Shown in pieces: positions 29,893 to 39,315 of a stretch of 64,000 nt of DNA; position 1 is the stretch's first letter; each line of letters begins with the position of its first letter. Both the position numbers and the translations under genes were made by a program. Source of the DNA: Tessaracoccus defluvii (GTDB lineage: Bacteria > Actinomycetota > Actinomycetes > Propionibacteriales > Propionibacteriaceae). The notes under the pieces are model-generated. The model searched no databases, was not told where the DNA came from, and was given only the letters and a program-made list of their open reading frames with translations. Location: positions 3,162,001 through 3,226,000 of the forward strand of contig NZ_CP060789.1 of assembly GCF_014489575.1 (NCBI RefSeq). Reading direction: 5' to 3'.

Positions 29893-30920
29893 GGGAGCTC
29901 CGATCCGATGGTGGGGGACGCCGGCGCGGCGGGTGTCGAGCGGGACCACACCTCCAGCCCTGCGGTGGCCTCGGGGTGCGCGGCGAGCAGGGCCTCGACC
30001 TCGGGGGCCGTCGGCATGATGGACGCGCACTCGATGTGCATGGTGGCCAGGGCGCCCGCGGCGGAGGCGAACTCGATGATGCGGTGCGGCGACCAACCCT
30101 GCAGCAGTCCGTGGCAGACGGCGCCGCCGAACGCGTCGCCGGCCCCGAGGCCGTTGACGACCTCGACCGGGATCGGGGGCATGAACGCCCGCTCGCCAGC
30201 GGTCTTGACCAGCGTCCCCAGCGGCCCCTGCTTCACGATGGCCATCGAGACGCCCATCGCGAGCAGCGCGTCGGCGGCGCGCTCCGGGTCGGCCTCGCCG
30301 GTGGCGATCCGGCACTCCTCGCGGTTGCCGATGGCCACGTCGATGTGGGGGAGCACGTCGGCCATGGCGCGGCGCGGCAGCGCCTCGTCGCCCCAGAACC
30401 GTTCGCGGTAGTCGAGGTCGAGCACCTTCGTGGAGTTGACGGCGGCAGCCACCACCGCGTGGTGGGCCGAGCGGGACGGCTCGAGCGCGAGCCCGGTGCC
30501 GGTCAGCCAGACGATGCCGTAGCGGTCGAGGTCGACGGGCAGGTCACCGGGGCCGATCTCGAGATCGGGGGTGGTGGGCTGCCGGTAGAAGTACAGCGGG
30601 AAATGGTCCGGCGGAAAGATCTCGCAGAACGTCACGGGGGTGTTGAAGCGGTCGTTGACCACCACCTGCGAGGCGTCGACGCCGAACCGCTCCAGCTCGG
30701 CGACCACGAACCGTCCGAACGGGTCGTCCCCCACACCGGTGAGGGCGGTGACCCGGTGGCCGTAGCGGGCCGTCGCCACCGCCACGTTGGTGGCTGAGCC
30801 GCCGAGGAACTTCCCGAACGTGGCGACGTCCTCGAGCTTGACGCCCACCTGCAACGGGTAGACGTCGACGCTGCAGCGACCGATGACCAGTACTTCGGGT
30901 GCTCGCGAGTCATCCACCAT
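29889..30920 (-). CDS. iolC: 5-dehydro-2-deoxygluconokinase
   Basis: A 343-aa PfkB-family kinase that phosphorylates 5-dehydro-2-deoxygluconate. Motifs: GGSATNVAVATARYG at the N-terminus and VNGLGAGDAFGGAV with the catalytic Asp at the C-terminus. ATG 30920 follows AGGAGG; the upstream extension is not protein-like. It heads the leftward iol operon and is divergent from the GntR-type gene. Confidence 0.95.
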   Translation of the reverse strand: MVDDSRAPEVLVIGRCSVDVYPLQVGVKLEDVATFGKFLGGSATNVAVATARYGHRVTALTGVGDDPFGRFVVAELERFGVDASQVVVNDRFNTPVTFCEIFPPDHFPLYFYRQPTTPDLEIGPGDLPVDLDRYGIVWLTGTGLALEPSRSAHHAVVAAAVNSTKVLDLDYRERFWGDEALPRRAMADVLPHIDVAIGNREECRIATGEADPERAADALLAMGVSMAIVKQGPLGTLVKTAGERAFMPPIPVEVVNGLGAGDAFGGAVCHGLLQGWSPHRIIEFASAAGALATMHIECASIMPTAPEVEALLAAHPEATAGLEVWSRSTPAAPASPTIGSELP

Positions 30921-30943
30921 TGGCGACCTCCTACGTCGTCGAC

Positions 30944-31015
30944 AGTCTGCCAGCGTGCACACGCCTGGTCAACTCTTTGTGCTGACATAACAGCGGCGGA
31001 GTGTGGTTGTATGAT
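30944..31015. promoter_or_regulatory. Divergent iolC / gntR promoter region
   Basis: For iolC the minus strand has TTGACC and CAGACT with a 17-base spacer (30944-30972). For the regulator the plus strand has TATGAT at 31010-31015 without a clear -35 box. Between them GCTGACATAACAGC (30981-30994) is an imperfect palindrome and the best candidate operator for the GntR protein. Confidence 0.5.
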
Positions 31016-31074
31016 CCCTCGAGTCAGCGATCGTGGGGGAGCGTCGCCACGGCAGGCCCCCGAGGAGGCACATC

Positions 31075-31818
31075 ATGGAGGAGACCTACGCTCCGGCGAT
31101 CACGATCGATCGCACGTCCTCGACGCCCCTGTACGTGCAGATCGCCGGGCCCATCGAGGCCGCGATCCTCTCCGGCGAACTCCCCGCGGGCGCGATGATC
31201 GAGGACGAGGTGTCGATGGCCCAGCGCCTCGACGTCGCGCGCCCGACCGCCCGGCGCGCCCTCCAGGAACTGGCGAGCAAGGGGCTCCTGAGCCGCCGGC
31301 GTGGCGTCGGAACGAGGGTGACCCCGCCGCACGTGCACCGCCCCATGAAGCTGTCCTCCCTCAACGAGGACCTTGCGGAGGCCGGTTTCGTGCCCTCGAC
31401 CAAGGTGCTGTCGTACGAAGTCCGCCCGCCTTCGGCGGACGAGGCCGAATTGCTGGGGCTCACGTCGGAGGACGGGCTGCTGCGCGTCAGCCGGCTCCGG
31501 TACGCCGACGACCACCCCCTGGCGCTGCTGACGAACCTCATCCCGATGGACATCGCGCCGACGTGGCGCGAGTTGGGCGAGTCGGGGCTCTACACCTGCC
31601 TCCACAACCGCGGCATCGACATCGCCTCGGCCACGCAGGAGATCGGCGCGCGCGGCGCGACGGCGGACGAGGCCGCCACGCTCGGCGAACAGCCCGGCGC
31701 GCCGCTGCTCACGATGCACCGGGTGGGGCGGACCGCGGAGGGGAGGCCCGTCGAGATCGGGCACCACATCTACCGGCCGTCGCTGTACTCGTTCCGGTTC
31801 TCGCTGTTCACATCCTGA
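31075..31818 (+). CDS. GntR-family (HutC type) regulator of inositol genes
   Basis: A 247-aa repressor: an N-terminal winged helix (LYVQIAGPIEAAILSGELPAG; VARPTARRALQELASKG) followed by a UTRA ligand-binding domain ending RPSLYSFRFSLF. ATG 31075 is preceded by GAGGAGG. Lying between the two arms of the inositol cluster, it most likely controls both in response to inositol or an intermediate. Confidence 0.92.
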   Translation: MEETYAPAITIDRTSSTPLYVQIAGPIEAAILSGELPAGAMIEDEVSMAQRLDVARPTARRALQELASKGLLSRRRGVGTRVTPPHVHRPMKLSSLNEDLAEAGFVPSTKVLSYEVRPPSADEAELLGLTSEDGLLRVSRLRYADDHPLALLTNLIPMDIAPTWRELGESGLYTCLHNRGIDIASATQEIGARGATADEAATLGEQPGAPLLTMHRVGRTAEGRPVEIGHHIYRPSLYSFRFSLFTS

Positions 31819-31843
31819 CCTCGCTGCCACGTAGAGGATATGT

Positions 31844-31857
31844 AAGCACAATTGCTT
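31844..31857. promoter_or_regulatory. Inverted repeat before the rightward iol arm
   Basis: AAGCA and TGCTT are separated by CAAT in the 117-base gap after gntR. TTGACG follows immediately and TTGACT lies at 31879-31884; neither has a convincing -10 partner. It is a possible operator for the rightward transcript. Confidence 0.35.
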
Positions 31858-31935
31858 GACGGTCGCCGGACAATGCGGTTGACTTGAGGTGACGCCGGGC
31901 AGGGACGCCGTGGCGACATGCGACAGGAGTCGAGG

Positions 31936-33015
31936 ATGACCGACATTGAGTACACGCCCGGCCCGCTGCTGACGGCGGCGCAGACCACCAGGACGGCGCT
32001 GTGGAACGATTCGGCCGATCTCGACGAGCTGCGGCAGTCCATCTCCTTCGGCGGAGTGGGGGCCACCTGTAACCCGGTCATCGCCTACACCGTCATCAGG
32101 AACCACATGGACGTGTGGGTGCCGCGCATCCTGGCGATCGCGGAGGCCCACCCCACCTGGGGCGAGTCGGAGATCGGCTGGCAGGCCGTCAAGGACCTCT
32201 CGGTCGAGGCCGCCGTCCTCCTCGAGGGGATCTTCGCCGAACACGAGGGCCGCAACGGCAGGCTCTCCATGCAGACGGATCCCCGCTTCCACCGCGACGC
32301 GAAGGCGCTGGCCGACCAGGCCGTCGAGTTCCACGGGCTCGCGGAGAACATCGTCGTGAAGATCCCCGCCACCCGCGTGGGGATCGCGGCCATCGAGGAG
32401 GCCACCTTCCGGGGCGTCAGCGTCAACGTGACCGTCTCCTTCTCCGTCGCGCAGGCCGTCCGCGCCGCCGAGGCGATCGAGCGGGGCCTCGACCGCCGCG
32501 CCGCCGAGGGGCACGACATCTCCCGGATGGGCCCGGTGGTCACGGTCATGGTGGGCCGGCTCGACGACTGGCTGAAGGCCGTCGTCGCCCGCGACGGCGT
32601 CTTCATCGACCCGTCCGCCCTCGAGTGGGCGGGGATCGCCTGCGCGAAGAAGGCCCACGGCATCTTCCAGGAGCGCGGCTTCCGGTCCCGCGTGCTGGCG
32701 GCCGCGTTCCGCAACGTGCTGCAGTGGTCCGAGCTGGTCGGCGGCGACCTGGTGGTCTCCCCGCCGTTCCAGTGGCAGCAGATCATCAACTCCTCCGACT
32801 ACGAGGTCGTCGAGAGGATCGACGTGCCGGTGCGCGCCGAGTACCTCGCCGAGCTCGCCCGGCTCGAGGACTTCCGCCGCGCCTACGACGTCGACGGCCT
32901 GACCGTCGAAGAGTTCGAGACGTTCGGGCCCACGGCCAGGACGCTGCGCCAGTTCCTGGCCGCCGACGCCGACCTCGACGCGCTGGTGCGCGACATCATC
33001 GTCCCCGCCCCCTGA
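31936..33015 (+). CDS. Transaldolase-like aldolase in the inositol cluster
   Basis: A 359-aa class I aldolase of the transaldolase family. SFGGVGATCNPVIAY near residue 40 and the Schiff-base Lys in NIVVKIPAT fit the family, followed by GVSVNVTVSFSV. It is longer and more divergent than housekeeping transaldolase. The usual inositol aldolase IolJ is not in the window, so this protein may cleave 2-deoxy-5-keto-gluconate 6-phosphate instead; this is inference. ATG 31936 is preceded by GGAGTCGAGG. It is 19 bases upstream of iolG. Confidence 0.82.
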   Translation: MTDIEYTPGPLLTAAQTTRTALWNDSADLDELRQSISFGGVGATCNPVIAYTVIRNHMDVWVPRILAIAEAHPTWGESEIGWQAVKDLSVEAAVLLEGIFAEHEGRNGRLSMQTDPRFHRDAKALADQAVEFHGLAENIVVKIPATRVGIAAIEEATFRGVSVNVTVSFSVAQAVRAAEAIERGLDRRAAEGHDISRMGPVVTVMVGRLDDWLKAVVARDGVFIDPSALEWAGIACAKKAHGIFQERGFRSRVLAAAFRNVLQWSELVGGDLVVSPPFQWQQIINSSDYEVVERIDVPVRAEYLAELARLEDFRRAYDVDGLTVEEFETFGPTARTLRQFLAADADLDALVRDIIVPAP

Positions 33016-33034
33016 CACTTCCAGGAGACCCCAC

Positions 33035-34054
33035 ATGCTTCGAGTAGCAGTCATCGGCGCAGGCCGCATCGGCAAGGTGCACGCCGCCGCTGTCGCCGCG
33101 CATCCCCAGGCCCGGCTCGTCGCCGTGTGTGATCCGATCGGCACGGGTGCCGCGGACCTCGCGGCCATCTACGAGGCGAAGGCCTACGCGGAAGCGGCCG
33201 ACCTGTTCGCCGACTCCGACGTCGACGCCGTCATCATCGGCTCCCCGACGCCGCTGCACGCGCAGCAGGTGCTCGCCGCGGCCCGCGCGGGCAAGGCGGT
33301 GCTGGTGGAGAAGCCGGTGGCCGGGGACGTCGACGAGGCCCGCGCGCTGGAGGCCGAACTCGCGACTTTCGAGCACCCGCCCGTCATGGTGGGTTTCCAG
33401 CGTCGCTACGACCCGTCGATCCGCCGCGCGAAGGCGTTGGCCGACGCGGGCGAGTTGGGCACGATCGAGCAGGTGACGATCGTGGCGCGTGACCCCGGCC
33501 CGCCTCCGGCCGAGTATGTCGCGGCCTCCGGCGGCCTGTTCAAGGACATGACGATCCACGACTTCGACGAGGCACGCTTCTTCATCGGCGACATCGTCGA
33601 GGTGAGTGCCTTCGGGCAGAACGTGTTGCCCGAACTTGCGGAGACGGGTGACTTCGACGCGGCGATGGTGCTGCTGCGGGGAGCCGGCGGGGCGGTCGCG
33701 ACCATCACGAACAACCGGCGCTGCGTCACCGGCTACGACCAGCGGCTCGAGGTGCACGGCTCGCTCGGCTCCGCCGTCATGGACAACTGGCGTGAGACCA
33801 CCCTGTCAGTGAACACCAGGGACGCCTCCGGCGTGCGGCAGCCGTACCTGGATTTCTTCCTGGAGCGGTACGCCGCCGCCTACAGCAACGAGCTGAGCGC
33901 CTTCATCGACGCGATCAACAGCGGCACTGAGGTGTCGCCGACGGTCGCCGACGGCGTGGCCGCGCTGCTGGTCGCCCAGGCCGCCGAGGAGTCGGCCCGT
34001 ACGGGAAGGACGGTCCGTCTTGACATCGGGGGCACCCCTGACTACGGAGGATAG
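33035..34054 (+). CDS. iolG: Inositol 2-dehydrogenase (Gfo/Idh/MocA family)
   Basis: A 339-aa NAD(P)-dependent dehydrogenase oxidising myo-inositol to scyllo-inosose, the first step of the pathway. Rossmann motif VIGAGRIGKVHAAAV, the family lysine in VLVEKPVA, and active-site FKDMTIHDFDEARF are all present. ATG 33035 follows AGGAGACCC. It ends directly at the start of the DUF488 gene. Confidence 0.94.
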   Translation: MLRVAVIGAGRIGKVHAAAVAAHPQARLVAVCDPIGTGAADLAAIYEAKAYAEAADLFADSDVDAVIIGSPTPLHAQQVLAAARAGKAVLVEKPVAGDVDEARALEAELATFEHPPVMVGFQRRYDPSIRRAKALADAGELGTIEQVTIVARDPGPPPAEYVAASGGLFKDMTIHDFDEARFFIGDIVEVSAFGQNVLPELAETGDFDAAMVLLRGAGGAVATITNNRRCVTGYDQRLEVHGSLGSAVMDNWRETTLSVNTRDASGVRQPYLDFFLERYAAAYSNELSAFIDAINSGTEVSPTVADGVAALLVAQAAEESARTGRTVRLDIGGTPDYGG

Positions 34055-34414
34055 ATGAGGATCGACATCAAACGGATCTACGACGAGCCGTCGCCTGAGG
34101 ACGGCTACCGCGTGCTGGTCGACCGCCTCTGGCCCAGGGGCCTCAGCAAGGAGGCGGCGGCACTGGACCGCTGGGCCAAGGAGGTCGCGCCCTCGCCCGA
34201 GCTGCGCAAGGCCTGGCATGCGGCGTCGGACGCCGAATGGGGCATGTTCGCGGCTCGTTACCGGGCTGAACTCGCCGGCCAGACGGCCGAGGCTCTGGCG
34301 GCCCTGGCTGAGGACCTGCAGGCGCACGATGTCGTCACGCTGCTGTACTCGCTGCACGATCCGGAGCACAACCATGCGGTCGTGCTGGCGGAGGTCCTGC
34401 GGGAACACACCTGA
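34055..34414 (+). CDS. DUF488 family protein (YeaO-like)
   Basis: A 119-aa protein with the family pattern: IKRIYDEPSPEDGYRVLVDRLWPRG at the start and TLLYSLHDPEHNHAVVL at the end. The biochemical role is unknown. Its ATG directly follows the iolG stop codon with no gap, so it is cotranslated, though its link to inositol is unclear. Confidence 0.88.
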   Translation: MRIDIKRIYDEPSPEDGYRVLVDRLWPRGLSKEAAALDRWAKEVAPSPELRKAWHAASDAEWGMFAARYRAELAGQTAEALAALAEDLQAHDVVTLLYSLHDPEHNHAVVLAEVLREHT

Positions 34415-34417
34415 GCG

Positions 34418-35754
34418 TCAGCCCTCCGTGTCGCCGACGTCAGTGACCGCGCCGGTGGCGAGCGCGACCGCCAACGCGTGCTTGCACGGCCCCCTGCTGG
34501 TGCCGTGACGCAGATACCAGGCGCACGTGCAGCGCCAGCCGTCGCGGTGCCGCACGAGGTACTGCTGCCCCGGCGCCCGCGTGCTGCGGACCAGCCACGC
34601 GTCGGGCTCGGGGTGCCCCTCGACAGCGTCGGCGGCCACGAGGCCGCGGGCCGCGACGAGGCGGGGATTACTGCGGTCCACCCGATCGGGGTCGTCCGGC
34701 AGCTCGCGGTGGAAGAAGGCGCTGTCGGTGAGGTCCCAGCCCACCCGGCCGGCCGCGGCCAGCACCGGCAGCGCGGCGCGCACGTCGTCCACTCGGATCC
34801 CCGCGCCCGCGGCCAGAGCGGCGACGTCGAGGGCCGACTCGAAGCCCAGCTGCATCGCGACCGCCTCGGCATGCTCGACGACGCCAGGGACGACCAGCGC
34901 CGCCCGCAGCGCGCCCTGCGCCGAGTGCGTCCGCCACAGCTCGTCGGTCAGGCCCAGCGTCAGCCGCGCGCCGAGGAGGTGCAGGACGACGGCGGTCGGG
35001 CCCTGATCGGCCTGGGTCGCGTGGACGCTGAGCCCGGTCGCGTGCGTCAGCATGCGTTTGAGGGCGCTGAGCCGGTGCAGCCCGGCGACGTTGACCGCGC
35101 CCGGCGTGCGACGGGCGCCCAGCCGCACCGTCCCGCGGGAGGCGCTCAGCCAGGACGCCCTGGCGGATCCGGTGGCGGCCGGGAGCGCCGCCAGGAAGGC
35201 CCGGGCCCCGGCTGCGGGGACGGTGAACGCCTCCTCCAGGTCGAGTTGCAGTTCGGCGGCGTTCCCCAGCGCCGTCACCCAGCGGTGCGGCATCTCGACG
35301 GCGCGGCCGGCGGGCTGCGGGCGGTCGTCGTCGGTCCCGAGTGCGAGGGGAAGCAGGTCGGAGCGGCCGAGGGTGCTGAGTGCGGTCCGGATGCCGGTAC
35401 CGAGGTCGACGTTGGTCGTGCCGTACGCGACGGTCCCCCCGCCCAGCCCCTCGCGCAACACGTCGAGCCGCGCGTAGACGCCGTGGCAGGCGGAGAAGCA
35501 CTCGAAGCGGAGCCGATCACCGCTCGCCGTCACCACCGGGTCGGACGGCGGGGTGGCGGCGTACTGGAAGTACCGGGTGCTGGTGATGTCGGCGAGCGTC
35601 ACCAGTGCCCTGGCCAACACCTGGGGGTGGGCGACCGTGCCGCGGAAGAAGGCGGGGCGGTCGTCGACGCCGTCGGGAGTGAGCGCCGGCGCGAGCGCGA
35701 GCCGCAGCCCGTCGTCGTCGAGGCCCGAGGCCCCACGAAGTACCGCTCACTCAC
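34418..35754 (-). pseudogene. SWIM zinc-finger protein, one frameshift near the N-terminus
   Basis: The N-terminus VSERYFVG begins at GTG 35754, seven bases after a minus-strand TAGCCT. Adding one G (minus strand) at the run 35731-35734 continues it as GLDDDGLRLALAPALTPDG into the long frame that ends at 34418. The C-terminus has the SWIM motif CTCAWYLRHGTSRGPCKH (CxCxnCxH), which binds zinc and probably DNA or protein. The rest is helical with no enzymatic motif. About 445 residues when repaired. Confidence 0.8.
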
Positions 35755-35815
35755 ACGATGGAGGCTAGCAGCGGGGGTGGCCACCCTTCCGGGTTCCGGG
35801 CCAGGTCTGCGCGTT

Positions 35816-36259
35816 CTAGCCGGAGATCCCGTCCGCGTCCCAGGTGCGGGGGGCGATGTCGGGACGGTTGGCCCAGGGCTCGCTCATGAGCGGGGACGAG
35901 ATGAGGAGGTCGGCGCTGGCGGCGTTGCACGCCATGGGGATGTTCCAGACGGCGCCGATGCGCAGGAGGGCCTTGACGTCGGGGTCGTGTGGCTGCGCCT
36001 CGAGCGGGTCCCAGAAGAAGATGAGGGTGTCGATGCGGCCCTCGGCGATCATGGCGCCGATCTGCTGGTCGCCGCCGACGGGGCCGGACAGCAGCCGCGT
36101 GACGGGCAGCCCCAGCTCGTAGGCGAGCATGGTGCCGGTGGTGCCGGTGGCGAACAGCTTGTGGCCGGCGAGCGTGCCGCGATTGAACGCGGCCCAGTCG
36201 AGCAGTTCCTTCTTCTTGTTGTCGTGTGCGACCAACGCGACGTTGTGCTGGAAACTCAT
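35816..36259 (-). CDS. mgsA: Methylglyoxal synthase
   Basis: A 147-aa enzyme converting dihydroxyacetone phosphate to methylglyoxal and phosphate, a bypass of lower glycolysis. Motifs: [10 protein letters not shown] at the start, ATGTTGTML for phosphate binding, [14 protein letters not shown] with the catalytic Asp, and [18 protein letters not shown] 36259 has CGAGGAGAGCC before it. Confidence 0.95.
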   Translation of the reverse strand: MSFQHNVALVAHDNKKKELLDWAAFNRGTLAGHKLFATGTTGTMLAYELGLPVTRLLSGPVGGDQQIGAMIAEGRIDTLIFFWDPLEAQPHDPDVKALLRIGAVWNIPMACNAASADLLISSPLMSEPWANRPDIAPRTWDADGISG

Positions 36260-36281
36260 GGCTCTCCTCGGACGGTGACAC

Positions 36282-36304
36282 GCCGGGCGGGCGCACCGCC
36301 CGGC
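36282..36304 (-). terminator. GC-rich hairpin after the ROK gene
   Basis: GCCGGGCGG and its complement enclose a 5-base loop, in the 126-base gap between the ROK gene and mgsA. There is no T-run. It could end the ROK transcript before mgsA. Confidence 0.4.
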
Positions 36305-36385
36305 CCCGCGCCCCAGCCTAGGGGCCCGGCGCCCCGAAACGAGTTACTGGGCGCGCTCGCCGCGGGCGGCCTTCCCAGGGGACGC

Positions 36386-37576
36386 TCAGCGGTCGATCAA
36401 CGGCTCGATCCACGACGCAGGGTCGTTCGTCACCCGCGCCAGCGCCGACAGCCCCGCCCCCATCGCCGCCCGCAGCGGCGCCTCCGCCACCGTCGTGATC
36501 TCGATCGTCGAGTGATCCGACCACAGCACCCGGTCGTGGATCTCGTCGGCAAGCCGCGCCGCGAGCCACGGCTCCAGTTGGCCGAGGTGACCGCCGAGCT
36601 TGACCGCCGTCACGTCGATCAGGTTGAGTGCCCCGCCGACGGCGATGCCGAGCGCGACGATCACCTCGTCGAGGACGGTCGCCGCCGTCTGGTCGCCGGC
36701 CTCGAGGGCCGCCAGGTAGGCCTCCATGTCGGGCTGGCCCGCCCGGTGGAGGAGGGCCCGCTGTCCGACGACCGTCTCCAGGCAGCCGGTGGCGCCGCAG
36801 CCGCAGCGGACGCCGTGCGGGTCGACGCACACGTGGCCCAGTTCGCTGGCCCACCCATGCGGGCCCGTCAGCAGCTGCCCGGCCAGGGAGATCGCGCTGC
36901 CGATGCCGACCTCGCCCGTGATGTAGAGGAAGGACTCGCCGGGCTGCTCCCGCAGGACGGTGAGGGCGGAGCAGTCGATGTCGTTGGCGATGCGCAGGGG
37001 GAGCGGGCCGTCGTCGGTGGTCAGGTCCCAGTCGGCGACGGGCTGGAGCCCGTCCCAGCCCAGGTTCGGGGCGCGCAGCACGGTGGTGCCGTCGCGGTCG
37101 ACCAGGCCGGGCAGCGCCAGGACGGCCCCGACGATGCGGGCGTCCGTGGGCGCTGCGGCGAGCGCCTCGCCCGCGATCCCGGCGAGCTGACGCATGGCCT
37201 CCGCGGTGCCGATGTCGCGGACCTCCACCGTGCGCTGCACGCTGGCGATCAGGTTCCCGGCGAGGTCGACGACGGTGGCGACGAGCCGCTCGACGTTGAT
37301 CTCCAGGCCGAGGCTCACGACGGTGCCCGCACGGATGGCGAGCGGGACGGCGGGGCGGCCGCGCGCGCCGGAGACGGCCGTGCCCTCCGCCACGAGGCGT
37401 CCGAGCACCAGGTCGTCGACGAGGCGTGACACCGTCGAGCGGGTCATGCCGAGTTGGGCGGCGATGTCGGCCCGGGACACGGCTCCCGCGCCCCGCTGGA
37501 TCGCGCCCAGCACCAGCTGAAGGTTGGTGGACCGCACCGACGCTTGCGTCAGGCCCGTCTCGCCTCGGGTGGCCAT
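36386..37576 (-). CDS. ROK-family (NagC/XylR type) transcriptional repressor
   Basis: A 396-aa regulator: N-terminal winged helix (ISRADIAAQLGM is approximated here by VSRADIAAQLGMTRSTVSR) and a C-terminal ROK sugar-kinase-like domain with the zinc motif GHVCVDPHGVRCGCGATGCLE. I start at ATG 37576, six bases after AGGAG. It is divergent from xylA, so it is probably the xylose-responsive repressor XylR. Confidence 0.9.
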   Translation of the reverse strand: MATRGETGLTQASVRSTNLQLVLGAIQRGAGAVSRADIAAQLGMTRSTVSRLVDDLVLGRLVAEGTAVSGARGRPAVPLAIRAGTVVSLGLEINVERLVATVVDLAGNLIASVQRTVEVRDIGTAEAMRQLAGIAGEALAAAPTDARIVGAVLALPGLVDRDGTTVLRAPNLGWDGLQPVADWDLTTDDGPLPLRIANDIDCSALTVLREQPGESFLYITGEVGIGSAISLAGQLLTGPHGWASELGHVCVDPHGVRCGCGATGCLETVVGQRALLHRAGQPDMEAYLAALEAGDQTAATVLDEVIVALGIAVGGALNLIDVTAVKLGGHLGQLEPWLAARLADEIHDRVLWSDHSTIEITTVAEAPLRAAMGAGLSALARVTNDPASWIEPLIDR

Positions 37577-37619
37577 CGTCATCTCCTGTGATCTGCGCGG
37601 GGCATCGTCGTTGATGGTG

Positions 37620-37649
37620 TTGACAATACCGGTGACCAGGTTAGTATTG
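37620..37649 (+). promoter_or_regulatory. xylA promoter with overlapping inverted repeat
   Basis: TTGACA (37620-37625) and TAGTAT (37642-37647) are 16 bases apart. The inverted repeat CAATAC (37624-37629) / GTATTG (37644-37649) overlaps both boxes, the position expected for a repressor operator. The divergent ROK protein is the likely binder. Confidence 0.65.
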
Positions 37650-37705
37650 GGTTACAACAAAACGCGGACGAAGTCGTCCGCCGGCAACAGATCCAGGAGT
37701 GATCA

Positions 37706-38881
37706 ATGCGCAAGCCAACCCCCGAGGACAAGTTCTCCTTCGGCCTGTGGACCGTGGGCTGGACCGGTACCGATCCCTTCGGCGTGAGCACCCGCCCGGC
37801 GCTCGATCCGTGGGAGTACGCGGACAAGCTCGCCGAGCTGGGTGCCTGGGGCATCACGTTCCACGACAACGACGTCTACCCCTTCGACGCCCCCGCCGAC
37901 GTCGCCAAGGCCCGCGTCGCGCAGCTGCGTGACGCCGCCGCCAAGTCCGGCCTCGTCATCGAGATGGTCACCACCAACACGTTCTCGCACCCGGTGTTCA
38001 AGGACGGTGGCCTGACCTCCAACGACCGCTCGGTCCGCCGCTTCGGCCTGAAGAAGGTCCTCAACGCCGTCGACATCGCCGCCGAGTCGGGCGCCTCCAC
38101 CTTCGTCATGTGGGGTGGCCGCGAGGGCGCCGAGTACGACACGTCCAAGGACCTGTACGCCGCGTTCGCGCGCTACAAGGAGGGCCTGGACACCGTCGCC
38201 GGCTACATCAAGCAGCAGGGCTACGACCTCAAGATCGGCCTGGAGCCCAAGCCCAACGAGCCCCGCGGCGACATCTTCCTGCCGACGATCGGCCACGCGC
38301 TGGGCCTGATCGCCGACCTCGACCACGGCGACATCGTCGGCCTCAACCCCGAGGTCGGCCACGAGCAGATGGCCAACCTGAACTACACGCACGGCATCGC
38401 GCAGGCGCTGTTCACCGGCAAGCTGTTCCACATCGACCTCAACGGCCAGAAGGGCCTGAAGTACGACCAGGACCTGGTGTTCGGCCACGGCGACCTGCTG
38501 AGCGCCTTCTTCACCGTCGACCTGCTCGTCAACGGCTTCCCGGCCTCGCCGGACGCCCCCCGCTACGACGGCCCGGTCCACTTCGACTACAAGCCGTCGC
38601 GCACCGAGGGCATGCAGGGCATCTGGGATTCGGCGAAGGCCAACATGGAGACCTACCTGCTGCTCGCCGACAAGGCCCGCGCCTTCCGCGCGGACCCGGC
38701 TGTCGCGGCGCTGATGGAGGAGAACCTCATCGCGCAGCTGGCGGTCCCGACGCTGGCCGAGGGCGAGTCGGTCGCGGACTTCCTCGCGACGGAGGAGGAG
38801 TTCGACGCCGACGCCGCGGGTGCCCGTGAGTACCGCTTCGTCGAGCTGTACCAGGCGGCGCTGCGCCACCTGATCAGCTGA
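37706..38881 (+). CDS. xylA: Xylose isomerase
   Basis: A 391-aa actinomycete-type (class I) enzyme converting D-xylose to D-xylulose, with two metals per site. Motifs: [20 protein letters not shown] with the catalytic His, [10 protein letters not shown], and the metal-binding [12 protein letters not shown] and [11 protein letters not shown]. Length matches Streptomyces-type enzymes. It is monocistronic: a strong hairpin follows, and no xylulokinase gene is in the window. Confidence 0.97.
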   Translation: MRKPTPEDKFSFGLWTVGWTGTDPFGVSTRPALDPWEYADKLAELGAWGITFHDNDVYPFDAPADVAKARVAQLRDAAAKSGLVIEMVTTNTFSHPVFKDGGLTSNDRSVRRFGLKKVLNAVDIAAESGASTFVMWGGREGAEYDTSKDLYAAFARYKEGLDTVAGYIKQQGYDLKIGLEPKPNEPRGDIFLPTIGHALGLIADLDHGDIVGLNPEVGHEQMANLNYTHGIAQALFTGKLFHIDLNGQKGLKYDQDLVFGHGDLLSAFFTVDLLVNGFPASPDAPRYDGPVHFDYKPSRTEGMQGIWDSAKANMETYLLLADKARAFRADPAVAALMEENLIAQLAVPTLAEGESVADFLATEEEFDADAAGAREYRFVELYQAALRHLIS

Positions 38882-38900
38882 GTTCCACACCGCTACGACG

Positions 38901-38932
38901 CGACGCCTCCCCGGGCAGCCGGGGAGGCGTCG
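38901..38932 (+). terminator. Terminator after xylA
   Basis: A perfect 14-bp stem (CGACGCCTCCCCGG and its complement) with loop GCAG starts 20 bases after the xylA stop. It is followed by TCGCGTTTGT, a short T tract. It also lies between convergent genes and may serve both. Confidence 0.85.
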
Positions 38933-38941
38933 TCGCGTTTG

Positions 38942-39295
38942 TCAGTGCTCGAGGTCGTCGTAGGCCTCCGCCAGAGCGAGCGGGTCGGCCCGGTGCCGGC
39001 GGATCAGGCATCTGTCGTCGCGCCAGCCGATGCCCTCCAGCTCCCAACGCTTCCGGGCGAGGTCCAGCAGGTGGGGCGGTAGTCCGCCCTGCGCGTTCGT
39101 CACCCGCCACCCCGACACCTCGCCGCCCCGCTGCGCCATGATCGTGCCGACGCGACGGGCGCTCGTGCCCACCAGCGCCGCGATGTCTCCGTAGGTGACG
39201 ACCCGCCCCTCGGGGACCAGGTCGACGGCGGCGAGCACCAGGTCGACGGTGACGTCGGCAGGGCGGGCCGGTGCCTGGTGCGTGGGTGCCTTCAC
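38942..39295 (-). CDS. MGMT-like protein without acceptor cysteine (alkyltransferase-like)
   Basis: A 117-aa protein of the methyltransferase-like ATL group, which flags alkylated guanine for nucleotide excision repair. The DNA-binding helix (GRVVTYGDIAALVGTSARRVG) and the Arg finger region are present. The usual PCHR active site is replaced by SGWRVTNAQGGLP with no Cys, so it cannot repair alkyl groups itself. GTG 39295 follows a minus-strand TAGGTT by six bases, a leaderless arrangement. Confidence 0.88.
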   Translation of the reverse strand: MKAPTHQAPARPADVTVDLVLAAVDLVPEGRVVTYGDIAALVGTSARRVGTIMAQRGGEVSGWRVTNAQGGLPPHLLDLARKRWELEGIGWRDDRCLIRRHRADPLALAEAYDDLEH

Positions 39296-39315
39296 GTGCG
39301 CAACCTACCCAGGCA

